From Rhodobacteraceae bacterium M382 (GTDB taxonomy: Bacteria > Pseudomonadota > Alphaproteobacteria > Rhodobacterales > Rhodobacteraceae): a stretch of DNA of 64,000 bases. The position numbers and the translations under genes were made by a program. Shown here one piece after another: positions 45,078 through 53,368 of the stretch; position 1 is the first letter of the stretch, and every line of letters starts with the position of its first letter. Location of the stretch: NCBI GenBank assembly GCA_025141015.1, contig CP081098.1, positions 62,001 to 126,000 of the forward strand, read 5' to 3'. Below the pieces are notes generated by a model. The model saw nothing but the letters and a program-made list of their open reading frames with translations, was not told the origin of the DNA and made no database searches.

Positions 45078-45860
45078 CTATTGAAATTCTATTGTGGCAC
45101 GTGCCGTATTAGAACGCCCGCCCATGGGAACCAAAGATCCCATCCTGGGTGAGGATCCTGAAATCAATGCGCTTACAGCGCCATTTTCATTCACCGACCA
45201 TGTATTTTCATGCGAGGGCGTTTTTGAAACGGCTCGAGCGCTCAAAGTTTTCGCATCATTCAATTGGCTATGTATTTTTTCAAAGCGATCTGAATATGCA
45301 ACTGCGTATTTTGGAGTTCGGGAGTGGTAAGCGCCTGCCGCTTCCTCCCAATTTCCATATTCCGCATATAGAGATTTCAAAAAAGATGCTGCATAATCAG
45401 CATTCGACATGGGGTTAAACATTTCTTCGATTGATTGAAATGCACTTCCATGCCATTTAAAGTTTATCTGAAAACACCCCAAATCAAAACTTCTCGCACC
45501 AAGTTTGAAGTGTCGAAATACAAATGCCAAAGCCTGATCTTTGTCGGCAAACCAATGACCGGCCCCCTCCATGTTGACCGTCCACGGCCAAGGCTGGAGT
45601 CCATCCGGCTGTCTGTGGCGCCCAGTTTCCAGCCGAGTGATCGTCCGAAGAATATCATATGGAACACCAGAGCGACTTGCAGCTTCAAAGGCTGCCTGGT
45701 CACATGTAGACAGCCCGCTAGTCTGAGGGGTTATCGCATGAGCGCAAACCGGGAACCCCAAAACCACTAAGGAAAGTACAGTCCATTTACGTTTTGGCGG
45801 CTGTACGTCACCACGCCTGATTATATTGGCTCTCGGCATTCTGCGCGACCTATGATGCAT
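45078..45860 (-). CDS. Flagellum-linked lytic transglycosylase (SltF-like)
   Basis: A 260-residue periplasmic protein with a signal peptide (KWTVLSLVVLGFPVCAHA) and an SLT-type catalytic core (FEAASRSGVPYDILRTITRL then ETGRH with the catalytic Glu; SFDLGCFQINFKWHG; DYAASFLKSLYAEYGNWEEA). In Rhodobacter sphaeroides a separate enzyme, SltF, opens peptidoglycan for the rod because FlgJ lacks a muramidase; the same division fits this window. The start is either ATG 45860 or ATG 45839, the latter with TAGG upstream. It is the first gene of the flhA-fliR-flhB operon and is A+T-rich. Confidence 0.85.
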   Translation of the reverse strand: MHHRSRRMPRANIIRRGDVQPPKRKWTVLSLVVLGFPVCAHAITPQTSGLSTCDQAAFEAASRSGVPYDILRTITRLETGRHRQPDGLQPWPWTVNMEGAGHWFADKDQALAFVFRHFKLGARSFDLGCFQINFKWHGSAFQSIEEMFNPMSNADYAASFLKSLYAEYGNWEEAAGAYHSRTPKYAVAYSDRFEKIHSQLNDAKTLSARAVSKTPSHENTWSVNENGAVSALISGSSPRMGSLVPMGGRSNTARATIEFQ

Positions 45861-45864
45861 TCAG

Positions 45865-45879
45865 TTAGGTCGATTTTAA
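45865..45879. promoter_or_regulatory. Candidate CtrA box before the lytic enzyme-flhA operon
   Basis: TTAG-GTCGATT-TTAA on the plus strand (TTAA-N7-CTAA on the minus strand) matches the CtrA consensus with one mismatch. It lies immediately upstream of the operon start. Confidence 0.45.
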
Positions 45880-45942
45880 GTGCGTTGATGTTTACAAAAG
45901 ATGACCATTGATGCGCTAAGGGAAAACAAAATCTCAATAAAA

Positions 45943-48219
45943 TCAGCGCGCAGGCGTATCCTGCAACAACTCACGTAGGTTCTGTCTTATGCTCATGCTT
46001 TCTGCGACGAGTTCATGTGCACTGGCCAGCGGAGGCAAATCAGATCGGACCCCAACTGGGTCGATCAAAGCATCAGAGAGCGAAACGAAACCTCCATACC
46101 TACCCGATACGTTACCCAGGTTTTCGGGTTTTTCACCGGAATGCCACACACTACGTAGTGCCTGGTCGACGTCCTCATTTTGAACAAACAGGTTTGCAGC
46201 GTCAGAGAAATCGCCATTCAACATCATCGCTTGCGCTCGAATACGGCTCGCTTCCCGTCCCTGGACGCCCAGTAAATCGATCATGGCGCGATGTGGAAGA
46301 TCGAGATCCAATGCTGTTTGACCTAGCAAAAGGCTTGCTTCTTTCCGTTCATCGTCGGAAAAATGCGCTTTTTCAAGAAAGTCACGAGCTGGGCCTGAGA
46401 ACCCCATTTTCGAAAGCCTACGGGCCAAAGCAAGTATTACGTTCGCTTCTTCTGGCCATGACTCCCAAGTCGCGACCTGGAAGGCATGGCGTAGGAATGT
46501 TACATCGTCGGCCTGCTCTGTTAACGCAAATAGCGCAGGCACGAGAGCGGTATTCACATGAGACCGCCCATCAATCTCCCGAACAATTGCCAAGCGCTCA
46601 AAGACACTTTCAAAATCTCCAGCCATCCCCAATGCTATGATTTCAGCCTGCCTGACTTCCGGCCCAAGCGCATCCTTACGATATTCTAGCGCGTAGGAAG
46701 AAATCAGGTCCGAAACGTCTGGTGTCAGTGGTTTTCTGACTTCCCAACGCTTCCCTATTAGGCGCACCAAGGCTTCGACAGAATTTATATCCGCCGAATT
46801 GACAGTTTCTATTAGCTTCTCATCTTCCAACGTCGAACGCCCACTGAGCCCAGCAATCTCTGCTTGTGCAAGGCTGAGGTCCGATGTTGGTTCGCCGCCC
46901 AACCTGGCGACGGCTCGGAGAACTGCCTCAGCCGCATCCTTGTTTCCGTGGTCTACAAACATGCGGCTCAATTTCGGACCCAAGTTCTCTCGCAAATGAG
47001 AAGGCAGACTTGCAAAGCTTCTCAATACGGATTCCGTATCAGTCCGGTCCGATATCTGACCCGCTGCGAGAACCGTCCACAATGCCCCAGATCCAGGACA
47101 GGCGCTCTGGTCTTGGAATGGGCTGGGGTAATCTACTTTTCGACCATCCACGATTTTCGCCAAACTTGGCAGAACGGTCGCTTCCACATTGTTTTCAGGA
47201 AGAATTTGAAGAACTTGCTCTGCTTCTGCACCGAAACCCAAATAGATATACAGCCTGGCAAGTTGCTTGATCTTTTCTTCATCAAGAACGTCAAACTCTC
47301 CAAATATTTCCGACCTGATTTCACTCACCCGATCAAATGTGGCCCCGTCATTTATCCACAAGTTTATGTCAGTGATATCCTCTGATAGACACACAACATC
47401 CGATGGGCGTGCTGCTGTACCTTCCAAAGAGGATTGAAAATCCCGGTCAATTACCGTTGATGCGTTAATATTTTCGACTAACGAAAGCTCACCTTCAAGT
47501 GCCGACAATCCAGAATAATCTTCTGTCGCCACAGTGTTTGTTTTCGGCTGTAAAACGCCTTGGTTCAAAGCGCGTGATAACAGCCCGTCGAGGTACTTCT
47601 CTGTATTGTCATTGGATTTTTGAAATTCTTGATTTTTGATATTGAATGGAAGTACTAACGTAGGTGATGTCGTTTTGTTCTCCTGCATAGTTGCAACTGT
47701 GGAGTCTAGAGCTAATCGGCCATACCCCCCATTAAGGGCAAACGTTCTTTCCACACCTGCGGTTTCTTCAACACTTCTAACTTCATCCATATTAAATCGG
47801 TACGAAACTCCACTTTTTGGGAAAAACTTTTCTCGTGATTTCCAAAGTGTCCGCTTTGGTTCACGGATATCAATTACCAGAAACGAGTTGTCCTGCATGA
47901 ATCCTGAAATGTCGCACCGGCAGGCCAAATCCAACTGAAGATCGCCTTCTTTTGAAACTTGCCTCAAGGCCAAAAGATGTTGCTTTCCAATTCTGGAGAA
48001 AACTTTCGAAGTGTCAAAAATAATATCTGGACTATCCACGGAAATTGTTGCCGCCTGACCATGGGTAGCAACATTCCATTTAACCTGATCAGGGACTTTT
48101 AGAACTAGTCGGGTAAATCCATCATGAGCGCCCGATCGAACGACACTTCGAAATGTTTCAGCAAGCGCAAATCCCGGACCAAGCAGAAACATAACCAAGA
48201 GGAAGAGCAGGCGCATCAT
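45943..48219 (-). CDS. Large periplasmic AMIN-like/TPR-like protein coupled to motA
   Basis: A 758-residue protein with a signal peptide (LLFLLVMFLLGPGFALA). Residues about 22-125 form a beta-rich segment (GFTRLVLKVPDQVKWNV, ATISVDSPDIIFD, FLVIDIREP) that resembles AMIN domains, which bind peptidoglycan. The rest, from about residue 310, is alpha-helical with weak TPR-like pairs (LYIYLGFGAEAEQVLQIL, LSKMGFSGPARDFLEKAHFS, AMMLNGDFSDAANLFVQNED). Its ATG overlaps the motA stop (ATGA). I know no function; a role near the stator in the periplasm is inferred. It is clearly more A+T-rich than its neighbours. Confidence 0.8.
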   Translation of the reverse strand: MMRLLFLLVMFLLGPGFALAETFRSVVRSGAHDGFTRLVLKVPDQVKWNVATHGQAATISVDSPDIIFDTSKVFSRIGKQHLLALRQVSKEGDLQLDLACRCDISGFMQDNSFLVIDIREPKRTLWKSREKFFPKSGVSYRFNMDEVRSVEETAGVERTFALNGGYGRLALDSTVATMQENKTTSPTLVLPFNIKNQEFQKSNDNTEKYLDGLLSRALNQGVLQPKTNTVATEDYSGLSALEGELSLVENINASTVIDRDFQSSLEGTAARPSDVVCLSEDITDINLWINDGATFDRVSEIRSEIFGEFDVLDEEKIKQLARLYIYLGFGAEAEQVLQILPENNVEATVLPSLAKIVDGRKVDYPSPFQDQSACPGSGALWTVLAAGQISDRTDTESVLRSFASLPSHLRENLGPKLSRMFVDHGNKDAAEAVLRAVARLGGEPTSDLSLAQAEIAGLSGRSTLEDEKLIETVNSADINSVEALVRLIGKRWEVRKPLTPDVSDLISSYALEYRKDALGPEVRQAEIIALGMAGDFESVFERLAIVREIDGRSHVNTALVPALFALTEQADDVTFLRHAFQVATWESWPEEANVILALARRLSKMGFSGPARDFLEKAHFSDDERKEASLLLGQTALDLDLPHRAMIDLLGVQGREASRIRAQAMMLNGDFSDAANLFVQNEDVDQALRSVWHSGEKPENLGNVSGRYGGFVSLSDALIDPVGVRSDLPPLASAHELVAESMSIRQNLRELLQDTPAR

Positions 48220-49085
48220 GCGGCGTCCTGCTTAATTGCCTTCAGCGATTCCTCGAGATCTGAGAATCCTGGTCGAATATGAGACGGAGTGTTTTGCCGC
48301 CCCACTTCGATGCAAATCGAAACGGCATGGTTGTGAAGATTGGCAACCAAAACCTCCCTGATCAGCTGATAAAAGTGACCGTCTTCTTCAACGACTGCCT
48401 TTACCTTTGCTGCGAATGGGCCAACCAAACCATAGGCTAGAAACACTCCCAAGAACGTTCCAACCAAAGCCCCACCAATCAACCTGCCTAGAACTTCGGG
48501 CGGCTGGTCGATCGACCCCATGGTTTTGATAACCCCGAGAACCGCCGCAACGATCCCCAAAGCTGGCAGCCCGTCTGCGACGGTTTGCAGCGCGTGGCTG
48601 GAATGCAAGGCATGGTGCAGATTCGCCTCCATCCTCTTTTCCAAGACTTCTTCGACCTGATGGGGATCATCGTAATTCATGGACGCAGAACGCATGGTAT
48701 CGCAAATGAGATCGATTGCTTCCCGATCCTGCAGAATTTTGGGATATTTTGAAAAGATCGGAGAATTTTGCGAATCCTCAATATGCTGTTCAACTTCCAC
48801 CGGATTGGCACGGGCGACCCGGATCAATGCAAACAGCAGGCACAGTAGATCACGATAGTCATCTGGCTTCCACTTTGGCCCCTTGAAGACCTTTCCGATG
48901 TCCTTCGCAGTATGTTTTACCCCGCCCATGTCATTGCCGATCAAAAATGCTCCAACGGCAGCGCCGCCAATCATCATCATTTCGAAAGGCAAAGACTTCA
49001 GGATGATTGCCATCTTGCCGCCAGCGGCGAGATAGCCGCCAAACACCATGGCAAAGATCGTTATAATACCAATAACACCGATCAT
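48216..49085 (-). CDS. motA: Flagellar motor stator protein MotA
   Basis: A 289-residue stator subunit with four membrane helices (MIGVIGIITIFAMVFGGYLA; LPFEMMMIGGAAVGAFLIG; DGLPALGIVAAVLGVIKTMG; RLIGGALVGTFLGVFLAYGL). The cytoplasmic loop has charged residues (LIRVARANPVEVEQHIE) that contact FliG. AGGAGATC precedes the ATG. motB is not next to it or elsewhere in the window; the next gene is the large AMIN/TPR-like protein. Confidence 0.96.
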   Translation of the reverse strand: MIGVIGIITIFAMVFGGYLAAGGKMAIILKSLPFEMMMIGGAAVGAFLIGNDMGGVKHTAKDIGKVFKGPKWKPDDYRDLLCLLFALIRVARANPVEVEQHIEDSQNSPIFSKYPKILQDREAIDLICDTMRSASMNYDDPHQVEEVLEKRMEANLHHALHSSHALQTVADGLPALGIVAAVLGVIKTMGSIDQPPEVLGRLIGGALVGTFLGVFLAYGLVGPFAAKVKAVVEEDGHFYQLIREVLVANLHNHAVSICIEVGRQNTPSHIRPGFSDLEESLKAIKQDAA

Positions 49086-49158
49086 GCGGGATCTCCTGGG
49101 TTCTGCTCTGAATAGAGTTTTCCCGACTGGGGTTAAAAAAACGTGTCAGGAAGGCCGT

Positions 49159-49776
49159 TTATTCCCGCGGGACATTCGCATTTTTTCCGGCCATCACGAC
49201 GCTGATAGTATAGGCGGTATTGGGTGCCAGCCCTGCCAGAATGGCGGCTGCTGCATCGGGCTTCATTCGTCCCAGAAATCCCGCCGCAAAATCCGGGTCC
49301 ATTTCTTCAAACAACGCCGCCGAATCCTTTGGTTTCATTTGCTCGTAGACTGTCGTGAGCTTGGCCAAATCATTTTCAGAAGCACCATCTGCCAATGTCA
49401 GTGTCGCTCTGAGCTGTTCTTCGGCCTGAACCAAAGCGGCCATTTGCTGCTCGATCGCCTGATCGGCGATCTCCAAGGCGCGCATCCGATCTTGAATTTC
49501 GATCTCCTTAGCCTCCAGAATCGCCTCCCTCTCACGAAATGCCGTTAGCATCGCGTGAAAGTCTGGATTCACCTGGCTTTCGGACCGGAAAGGCATTTCA
49601 TCCTCCGCACCCGCCTCTTTTTCCTCTGCCGTGTCTGGCATCAATTCCCTTGCAATTGCTGGCCCCGCTTCCAAACCCAATCTGAGAACCGCAGAGCCGG
49701 ACAAAAGAACCGCCAGTACGAAAAGTGTACCAATTCGCGACGGGCGACCTGTTTTTGATGCTCGTTTGGTTTTCAT
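49159..49776 (-). CDS. MotE-like periplasmic protein
   Basis: A 205-residue protein with an N-terminal membrane anchor or signal (IGTLFVLAVLLSGSAVLRLG), a long coiled coil (REREAILEAKEIEIQDRMRA then LEIADQAIEQQMAALVQAEE) and a C-terminal MgtE-N-like segment (YEQMKPKDSAALFEEMDPDF, AAGFLGRMKPDAAAAILAGL). This matches the alphaproteobacterial MotE type; in Sinorhizobium MotE is a chaperone for the motor protein MotC. Here it lies just upstream of motA. Its ATG overlaps the preceding stop (TGATG). Confidence 0.8.
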   Translation of the reverse strand: MKTKRASKTGRPSRIGTLFVLAVLLSGSAVLRLGLEAGPAIARELMPDTAEEKEAGAEDEMPFRSESQVNPDFHAMLTAFREREAILEAKEIEIQDRMRALEIADQAIEQQMAALVQAEEQLRATLTLADGASENDLAKLTTVYEQMKPKDSAALFEEMDPDFAAGFLGRMKPDAAAAILAGLAPNTAYTISVVMAGKNANVPRE

Positions 49777-50198
49777 CAGGCTGCCCCCTGTTGCTTCCGC
49801 TCATGCCGCATGAATATCAGGCCGGGCTTTGCAGGCTGCGGCTTGGGTTCAGCTGGCTCTCCACTATGAGGTTGCTCTACGGAGCTCGGCTTGGGGCTGT
49901 CTACATCTTCCAGCCCGGGCATGTCGTGCATCGAAGCCATCATCAACTCTAACCTTTGCGCGACACCTTCTGCTCGCATCGTCAAGTCCTGCAACGCTTC
50001 CTCAGAACCGTGCGACGCATCGCGGGCAGCCGAGAGTGTTTTGGTCAAATCATCAACTTGCGCCGAAAGAACAGCGACAGCGCCCCCGACTCCTTTCTCC
50101 AAGTCATTGAAACGGTTCAATCTTCGCGCCAATACAAAGCAATAAAAACCTGCACCTAACGCCCCCGCTGCCAGCAGGATATCTGCAATCAATTCCAC
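49776..50198 (-). CDS. Small membrane protein of the motility operon
   Basis: A 140-residue protein with one N-terminal helix (IADILLAAGALGAGFYCFVL), a helical middle (LEKGVGGAVAVLSAQVDDLT, ALQDLTMRAEGVAQRLELMM) and a Pro-rich tail. It may belong to an alphaproteobacterial flagellar-operon DUF (possibly DUF6468), which I cannot confirm by eye. It lies 10 bases after fliL and overlaps the MotE-like gene, so it belongs to the fliL-motA operon. Confidence 0.7.
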   Translation of the reverse strand: MELIADILLAAGALGAGFYCFVLARRLNRFNDLEKGVGGAVAVLSAQVDDLTKTLSAARDASHGSEEALQDLTMRAEGVAQRLELMMASMHDMPGLEDVDSPKPSSVEQPHSGEPAEPKPQPAKPGLIFMRHERKQQGAA

Positions 50199-50208
50199 CT
50201 TATGCCTC

Positions 50209-50751
50209 CTAGTTCAGCACAAATTCCATGACCAACAAGTCCCTCACACGCCCACGACCGGTGACAATATTGATCCGCCTCAGCATCTGTGATCGAATTC
50301 GAGTGAGCGCAACGGGGTCTTGAAGATCACTCACCTTGAGAGCCCGCAGGTAGCTATTGAGCACATCTGTTACCCTGGGCAGCAGTTTTTCAACGTCCGC
50401 CTGCGCGTCACTGCGTACTTCCAACTGCGCAACCATCCGCAGTTGCTGCGCCTCGCGCCCCTGCCCCATAGAGAGATGAATAGGGTCCAGGGGCACGAAG
50501 GCGATTTCACTAATATCGGTCATTGGGTCGGCCAGTGCCTCCACTGGCATCTCCGTAGAATGTTCCGCTGAATCCGATGATTCCGAATTTTCGTTGCCGA
50601 ATCCGAACGGCAATAATCCGGACTGGGCGGCATAAAAGCCACCTCCGCCCCCAATCACAGCCAAGATCACCCCAATGATTAGAGGAAGTTTCCCCCGTTT
50701 CGTTGATGGATCACCAGCATCCGGGCCCGTATCGGCAACTGCGTCAGTCAT
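50209..50751 (-). CDS. fliL: Flagellar basal-body protein FliL
   Basis: A 180-residue single-pass membrane protein. A helix (LPLIIGVILAVIGGGGGFYA) is followed by an acidic linker and the FliL domain (FVPLDPIHLSMGQGREAQQL, LLPRVTDVLNSYLRALKVSD, LVMEFVLN). FliL supports the stator around the MotA/MotB ring. I chose ATG 50751 behind GAGGAA; a TTG four codons upstream is less likely. It is the first gene of the minus-strand fliL-motA operon and is divergent from fliF. Confidence 0.93.
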   Translation of the reverse strand: MTDAVADTGPDAGDPSTKRGKLPLIIGVILAVIGGGGGFYAAQSGLLPFGFGNENSESSDSAEHSTEMPVEALADPMTDISEIAFVPLDPIHLSMGQGREAQQLRMVAQLEVRSDAQADVEKLLPRVTDVLNSYLRALKVSDLQDPVALTRIRSQMLRRINIVTGRGRVRDLLVMEFVLN

Positions 50752-50796
50752 AGATTTCCTCAAACTCTCTGTTCCTCCTTCATAACCGTTGAGGGA

Positions 50797-50811
50797 CTAA
50801 CCGAATGTTAA
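50797..50811. promoter_or_regulatory. Candidate CtrA box between fliL and fliF
   Basis: CTAA-CCGAATG-TTAA matches TTAA-N7-TTAA with one mismatch. It lies 46 bases from the fliL start and 44 bases from the fliF start, in the middle of the divergent promoter region. Confidence 0.5.
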
Positions 50812-50854
50812 GGCCGATCCATCAAGTTCGGGACACGCCGCGCAGAATGTCGGC

Positions 50855-52483
50855 ATGACGGAGGATAAGGTGCAGCAGATCAGAACTATCTGGGCAAGTT
50901 TGGATGGGCGTAAACGGATTATCGTGGTGGGTGCCACGATGGCGATGTTTCTAAGCGTTCTTTTATTGTCACGCGTCGCAACAGCCCCGACGATGCAATT
51001 GCTGTATGCTGGGCTGGAAAGCGGCTCGGCCGGTGACGTCATCCGTTCTCTTGAACAACGCGGAACAATTTATGAAGTTCGGGGGGGCTCGATCTATGTG
51101 CCATCGAACCAGCGTGATGAATTACGTATGACGCTGGCCAGCGAGGGGCTGCCAGCAAATGGCGGCAAAGGTTATGAATTGCTTGATTCGCTCAGCGGAT
51201 TTGGAACAACCTCGCAAATGTTTGATGCAGCATATTGGCGCGCCAAAGAAGGAGAGTTGGCGCGCACAATTGTGGCAAGCCCTCACATAAGTCAGGCCCG
51301 CGTGCATTTGGCCAACGCGGCCTCAAATCCATTTCAACGCACAGCGGAACCAACGGCCTCCGTTTCTGTCGTTCCCTTGGGGGCCGCGATCACGGGTACT
51401 CAGGCAACGGCCATCCGACACCTCATCGCTTCCGCGGTGACTGGGTTGGACGCGTCAAATGTCGCTGTGATCGACGCAAATGGTACGATGATAGGGGCGA
51501 CAGACTCAACGGTTGCAGCTGTGGGGTCAACAGGGGATGACCGCGCCCAAATGCTGCGCGAACGCGTCTTGCGGCTTGTCGAAGCCCGGGTCGGAGCCGG
51601 GAATGCCGTTGTGGAAGTAAGCGTTGATACTGTAACCGAAACCGAGTCGATCCGGGAAAAGAGAATAGACCCCAACAGCCGGATCGCTATCAGCACAGAT
51701 GTCGAAGAGCGTTCAGACTCTTCAACCAACGAATCCCAGGCGGTTACCGTTGCTTCAAACTTGCCGGATGGGGATGCCGCAGCAGGGGAAGGTTCCAAGG
51801 CAAGCACGAGTTCGACCCGGGAACGGGTCAATTATGAGATTTCCGAAACGGAATCGGAAATCATTCGTGCGCCCGGTGCAACCAAACGGCTGTCGGTGGC
51901 TGTGTTGGTCAACGGGGTAACTGCGGACGACGGAAACGGAAACCTGATTTTTGAACCCCGTCAGGAACAAGAACTGTCGGCGCTGCGAGAACTTGTGGCC
52001 TCGGCAGTCGGGTTTGACGAGACACGCGGCGATGTGATCACCCTGAAATCCATGGATCTACCCCGCATTGAGCCACAGGGGACAGTGGTGAGCTCATCAA
52101 TTTTGAACAATGTGTTTTTTGACGCCATGTCCCTGATACAGCTGGCAGTTCTTGCACTTGTCAGTCTTGTTTTGGGTCTTTTCGTCATTCGCCCGGTTTT
52201 TGCCAATGCCGCGCTCCCGGCACCAGGTCAATTGACCCCGCTCCCTGTGTCCACCAACACAAATTCTACCGGTGATGCACCAGTTCTGACCGGAGAAATC
52301 GACCCGACCGGCGACGCGTTTGACTCCGCGTCCCGACCACCAGCTGCAACAACCTCTCTCCCGGCGCTCGGCGACCCACAGGAAAACCCGGTTGACCGTC
52401 TTCGGGCAATGATTGGTGAACGTCAGGAAGAAACGGTGGAGATCCTAAGAGGTTGGCTCGAAGAGAGTGAGGAGAAAGTTTGA
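50855..52483 (+). CDS. fliF: Flagellar MS-ring protein FliF
   Basis: A 542-residue MS-ring protein. Helix 1 is IIVVGATMAMFLSVLLLSRV, ring-building motifs follow (LYAGLESGSAGDVIRSLEQR, YELLDSLSGFGTTSQMFDAA, ARVHLANAASNPFQRTAEPT), and helix 2 is LIQLAVLALVSLVLGLFVIR. The C-terminal RLRAMIGERQEETVEILRGW binds FliG. fliG itself is not in the window. The stop shares a base with the fliH start. Confidence 0.96.
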   Translation: MTEDKVQQIRTIWASLDGRKRIIVVGATMAMFLSVLLLSRVATAPTMQLLYAGLESGSAGDVIRSLEQRGTIYEVRGGSIYVPSNQRDELRMTLASEGLPANGGKGYELLDSLSGFGTTSQMFDAAYWRAKEGELARTIVASPHISQARVHLANAASNPFQRTAEPTASVSVVPLGAAITGTQATAIRHLIASAVTGLDASNVAVIDANGTMIGATDSTVAAVGSTGDDRAQMLRERVLRLVEARVGAGNAVVEVSVDTVTETESIREKRIDPNSRIAISTDVEERSDSSTNESQAVTVASNLPDGDAAAGEGSKASTSSTRERVNYEISETESEIIRAPGATKRLSVAVLVNGVTADDGNGNLIFEPRQEQELSALRELVASAVGFDETRGDVITLKSMDLPRIEPQGTVVSSSILNNVFFDAMSLIQLAVLALVSLVLGLFVIRPVFANAALPAPGQLTPLPVSTNTNSTGDAPVLTGEIDPTGDAFDSASRPPAATTSLPALGDPQENPVDRLRAMIGERQEETVEILRGWLEESEEKV

Positions 52484-53079
52484 TGACCATCGCACATCTT
52501 TTAGAAGACTTTGCCATTCCCTTTGATGGCAGCCAGATTTTCACGTTGAGTGAGGACGCGTTGGAAGATCAACGGCTTGCGTCCTTTGAACAGGGATACA
52601 GTGCAGGATGGGACGACGCAGTCAAAGCCCGAGATCAAGAGACCGGTCAAATATCCGCTAACTTGGCAAGCAACCTGGAAGATCTTTCCTTTACCTACAA
52701 CGAGGCGCTTACGCAGATGACCGACTGTTTGACTCCGTTTTTTCGTGGGTTGGCTGACGTTGTTTTACCAGAAACCATGGCGCTCAGCTTTGGTCACCAT
52801 ATTGCCGAGGAAATGGCAAAAATGGGGCGCGACCAGGCCGAGCAACCCGTGTTTGTCGTCGTCTCACCAAACGACAAGGCCGTCGTCCAATCCGTTCTAT
52901 CCGAGCAAGCAGGCATGAATGCTCGAATCGAAGGCGACCCGCTGTTGGGTGCCGGACAGGCCTATGTCCGGATCGGAAACCGCGAGAGAGAAATCAATTG
53001 CGACTCGCTGGTTACCAGCATCCGTCAATCGATCGATACTTTTCTTTATCAGAACCAAGAGGATTTGAAACATGGCTGA
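52483..53079 (+). CDS. fliH: FliH-like export ATPase regulator
   Basis: A 198-residue protein in the position of FliH. The N-terminal helix contains FEQGYSAGWDDAVKARDQET, which fits the FliH pattern; the C-terminal half (PVFVVVSPNDKAVVQSVLSE, GQAYVRIGNREREINCDSL) resembles the FliI-binding domain. Similarity is moderate. ATG 52483 overlaps the fliF TGA (TGATG). It overlaps fliN by 8 bases. Confidence 0.85.
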   Translation: MTIAHLLEDFAIPFDGSQIFTLSEDALEDQRLASFEQGYSAGWDDAVKARDQETGQISANLASNLEDLSFTYNEALTQMTDCLTPFFRGLADVVLPETMALSFGHHIAEEMAKMGRDQAEQPVFVVVSPNDKAVVQSVLSEQAGMNARIEGDPLLGAGQAYVRIGNREREINCDSLVTSIRQSIDTFLYQNQEDLKHG

Positions 53080-53368
53080 CCAAGACGCGACCCGTGCGGC
53101 GACCCACGACCCGGGAAACCCGTTTGTCAACGTCCCGATCGAAGTCACCGTTTGTGTCGGCAAGGCCCGGCCCCTGATCCGGGATCTGGTCAATCTTGGG
53201 GAGAATGCAATCCTGCCGCTCGACAAAAAGGTCGAAGATCCGGTGGATCTGTTTATTGGCGACCGCTTGATCGCACGCGGATTGCTGGAAGAAGTCGAAG
53301 GTTCGGACTCTGGGCAATTGGCAGTACGGTTGACTGAAATCGCAGATCTGCAAAGTGGATTGGGATGA
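53072..53368 (+). CDS. fliN: Flagellar motor switch protein FliN
   Basis: A 98-residue C-ring protein with the SpoA/FliN fold (VPIEVTVCVGKARPLIRDLV, LDKKVEDPVDLFIGDRLIAR then G). It works with FliG and FliM, which are not in the window. It overlaps fliH and fliP by 8 and 4 bases. Confidence 0.92.
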   Translation: MADQDATRAATHDPGNPFVNVPIEVTVCVGKARPLIRDLVNLGENAILPLDKKVEDPVDLFIGDRLIARGLLEEVEGSDSGQLAVRLTEIADLQSGLG

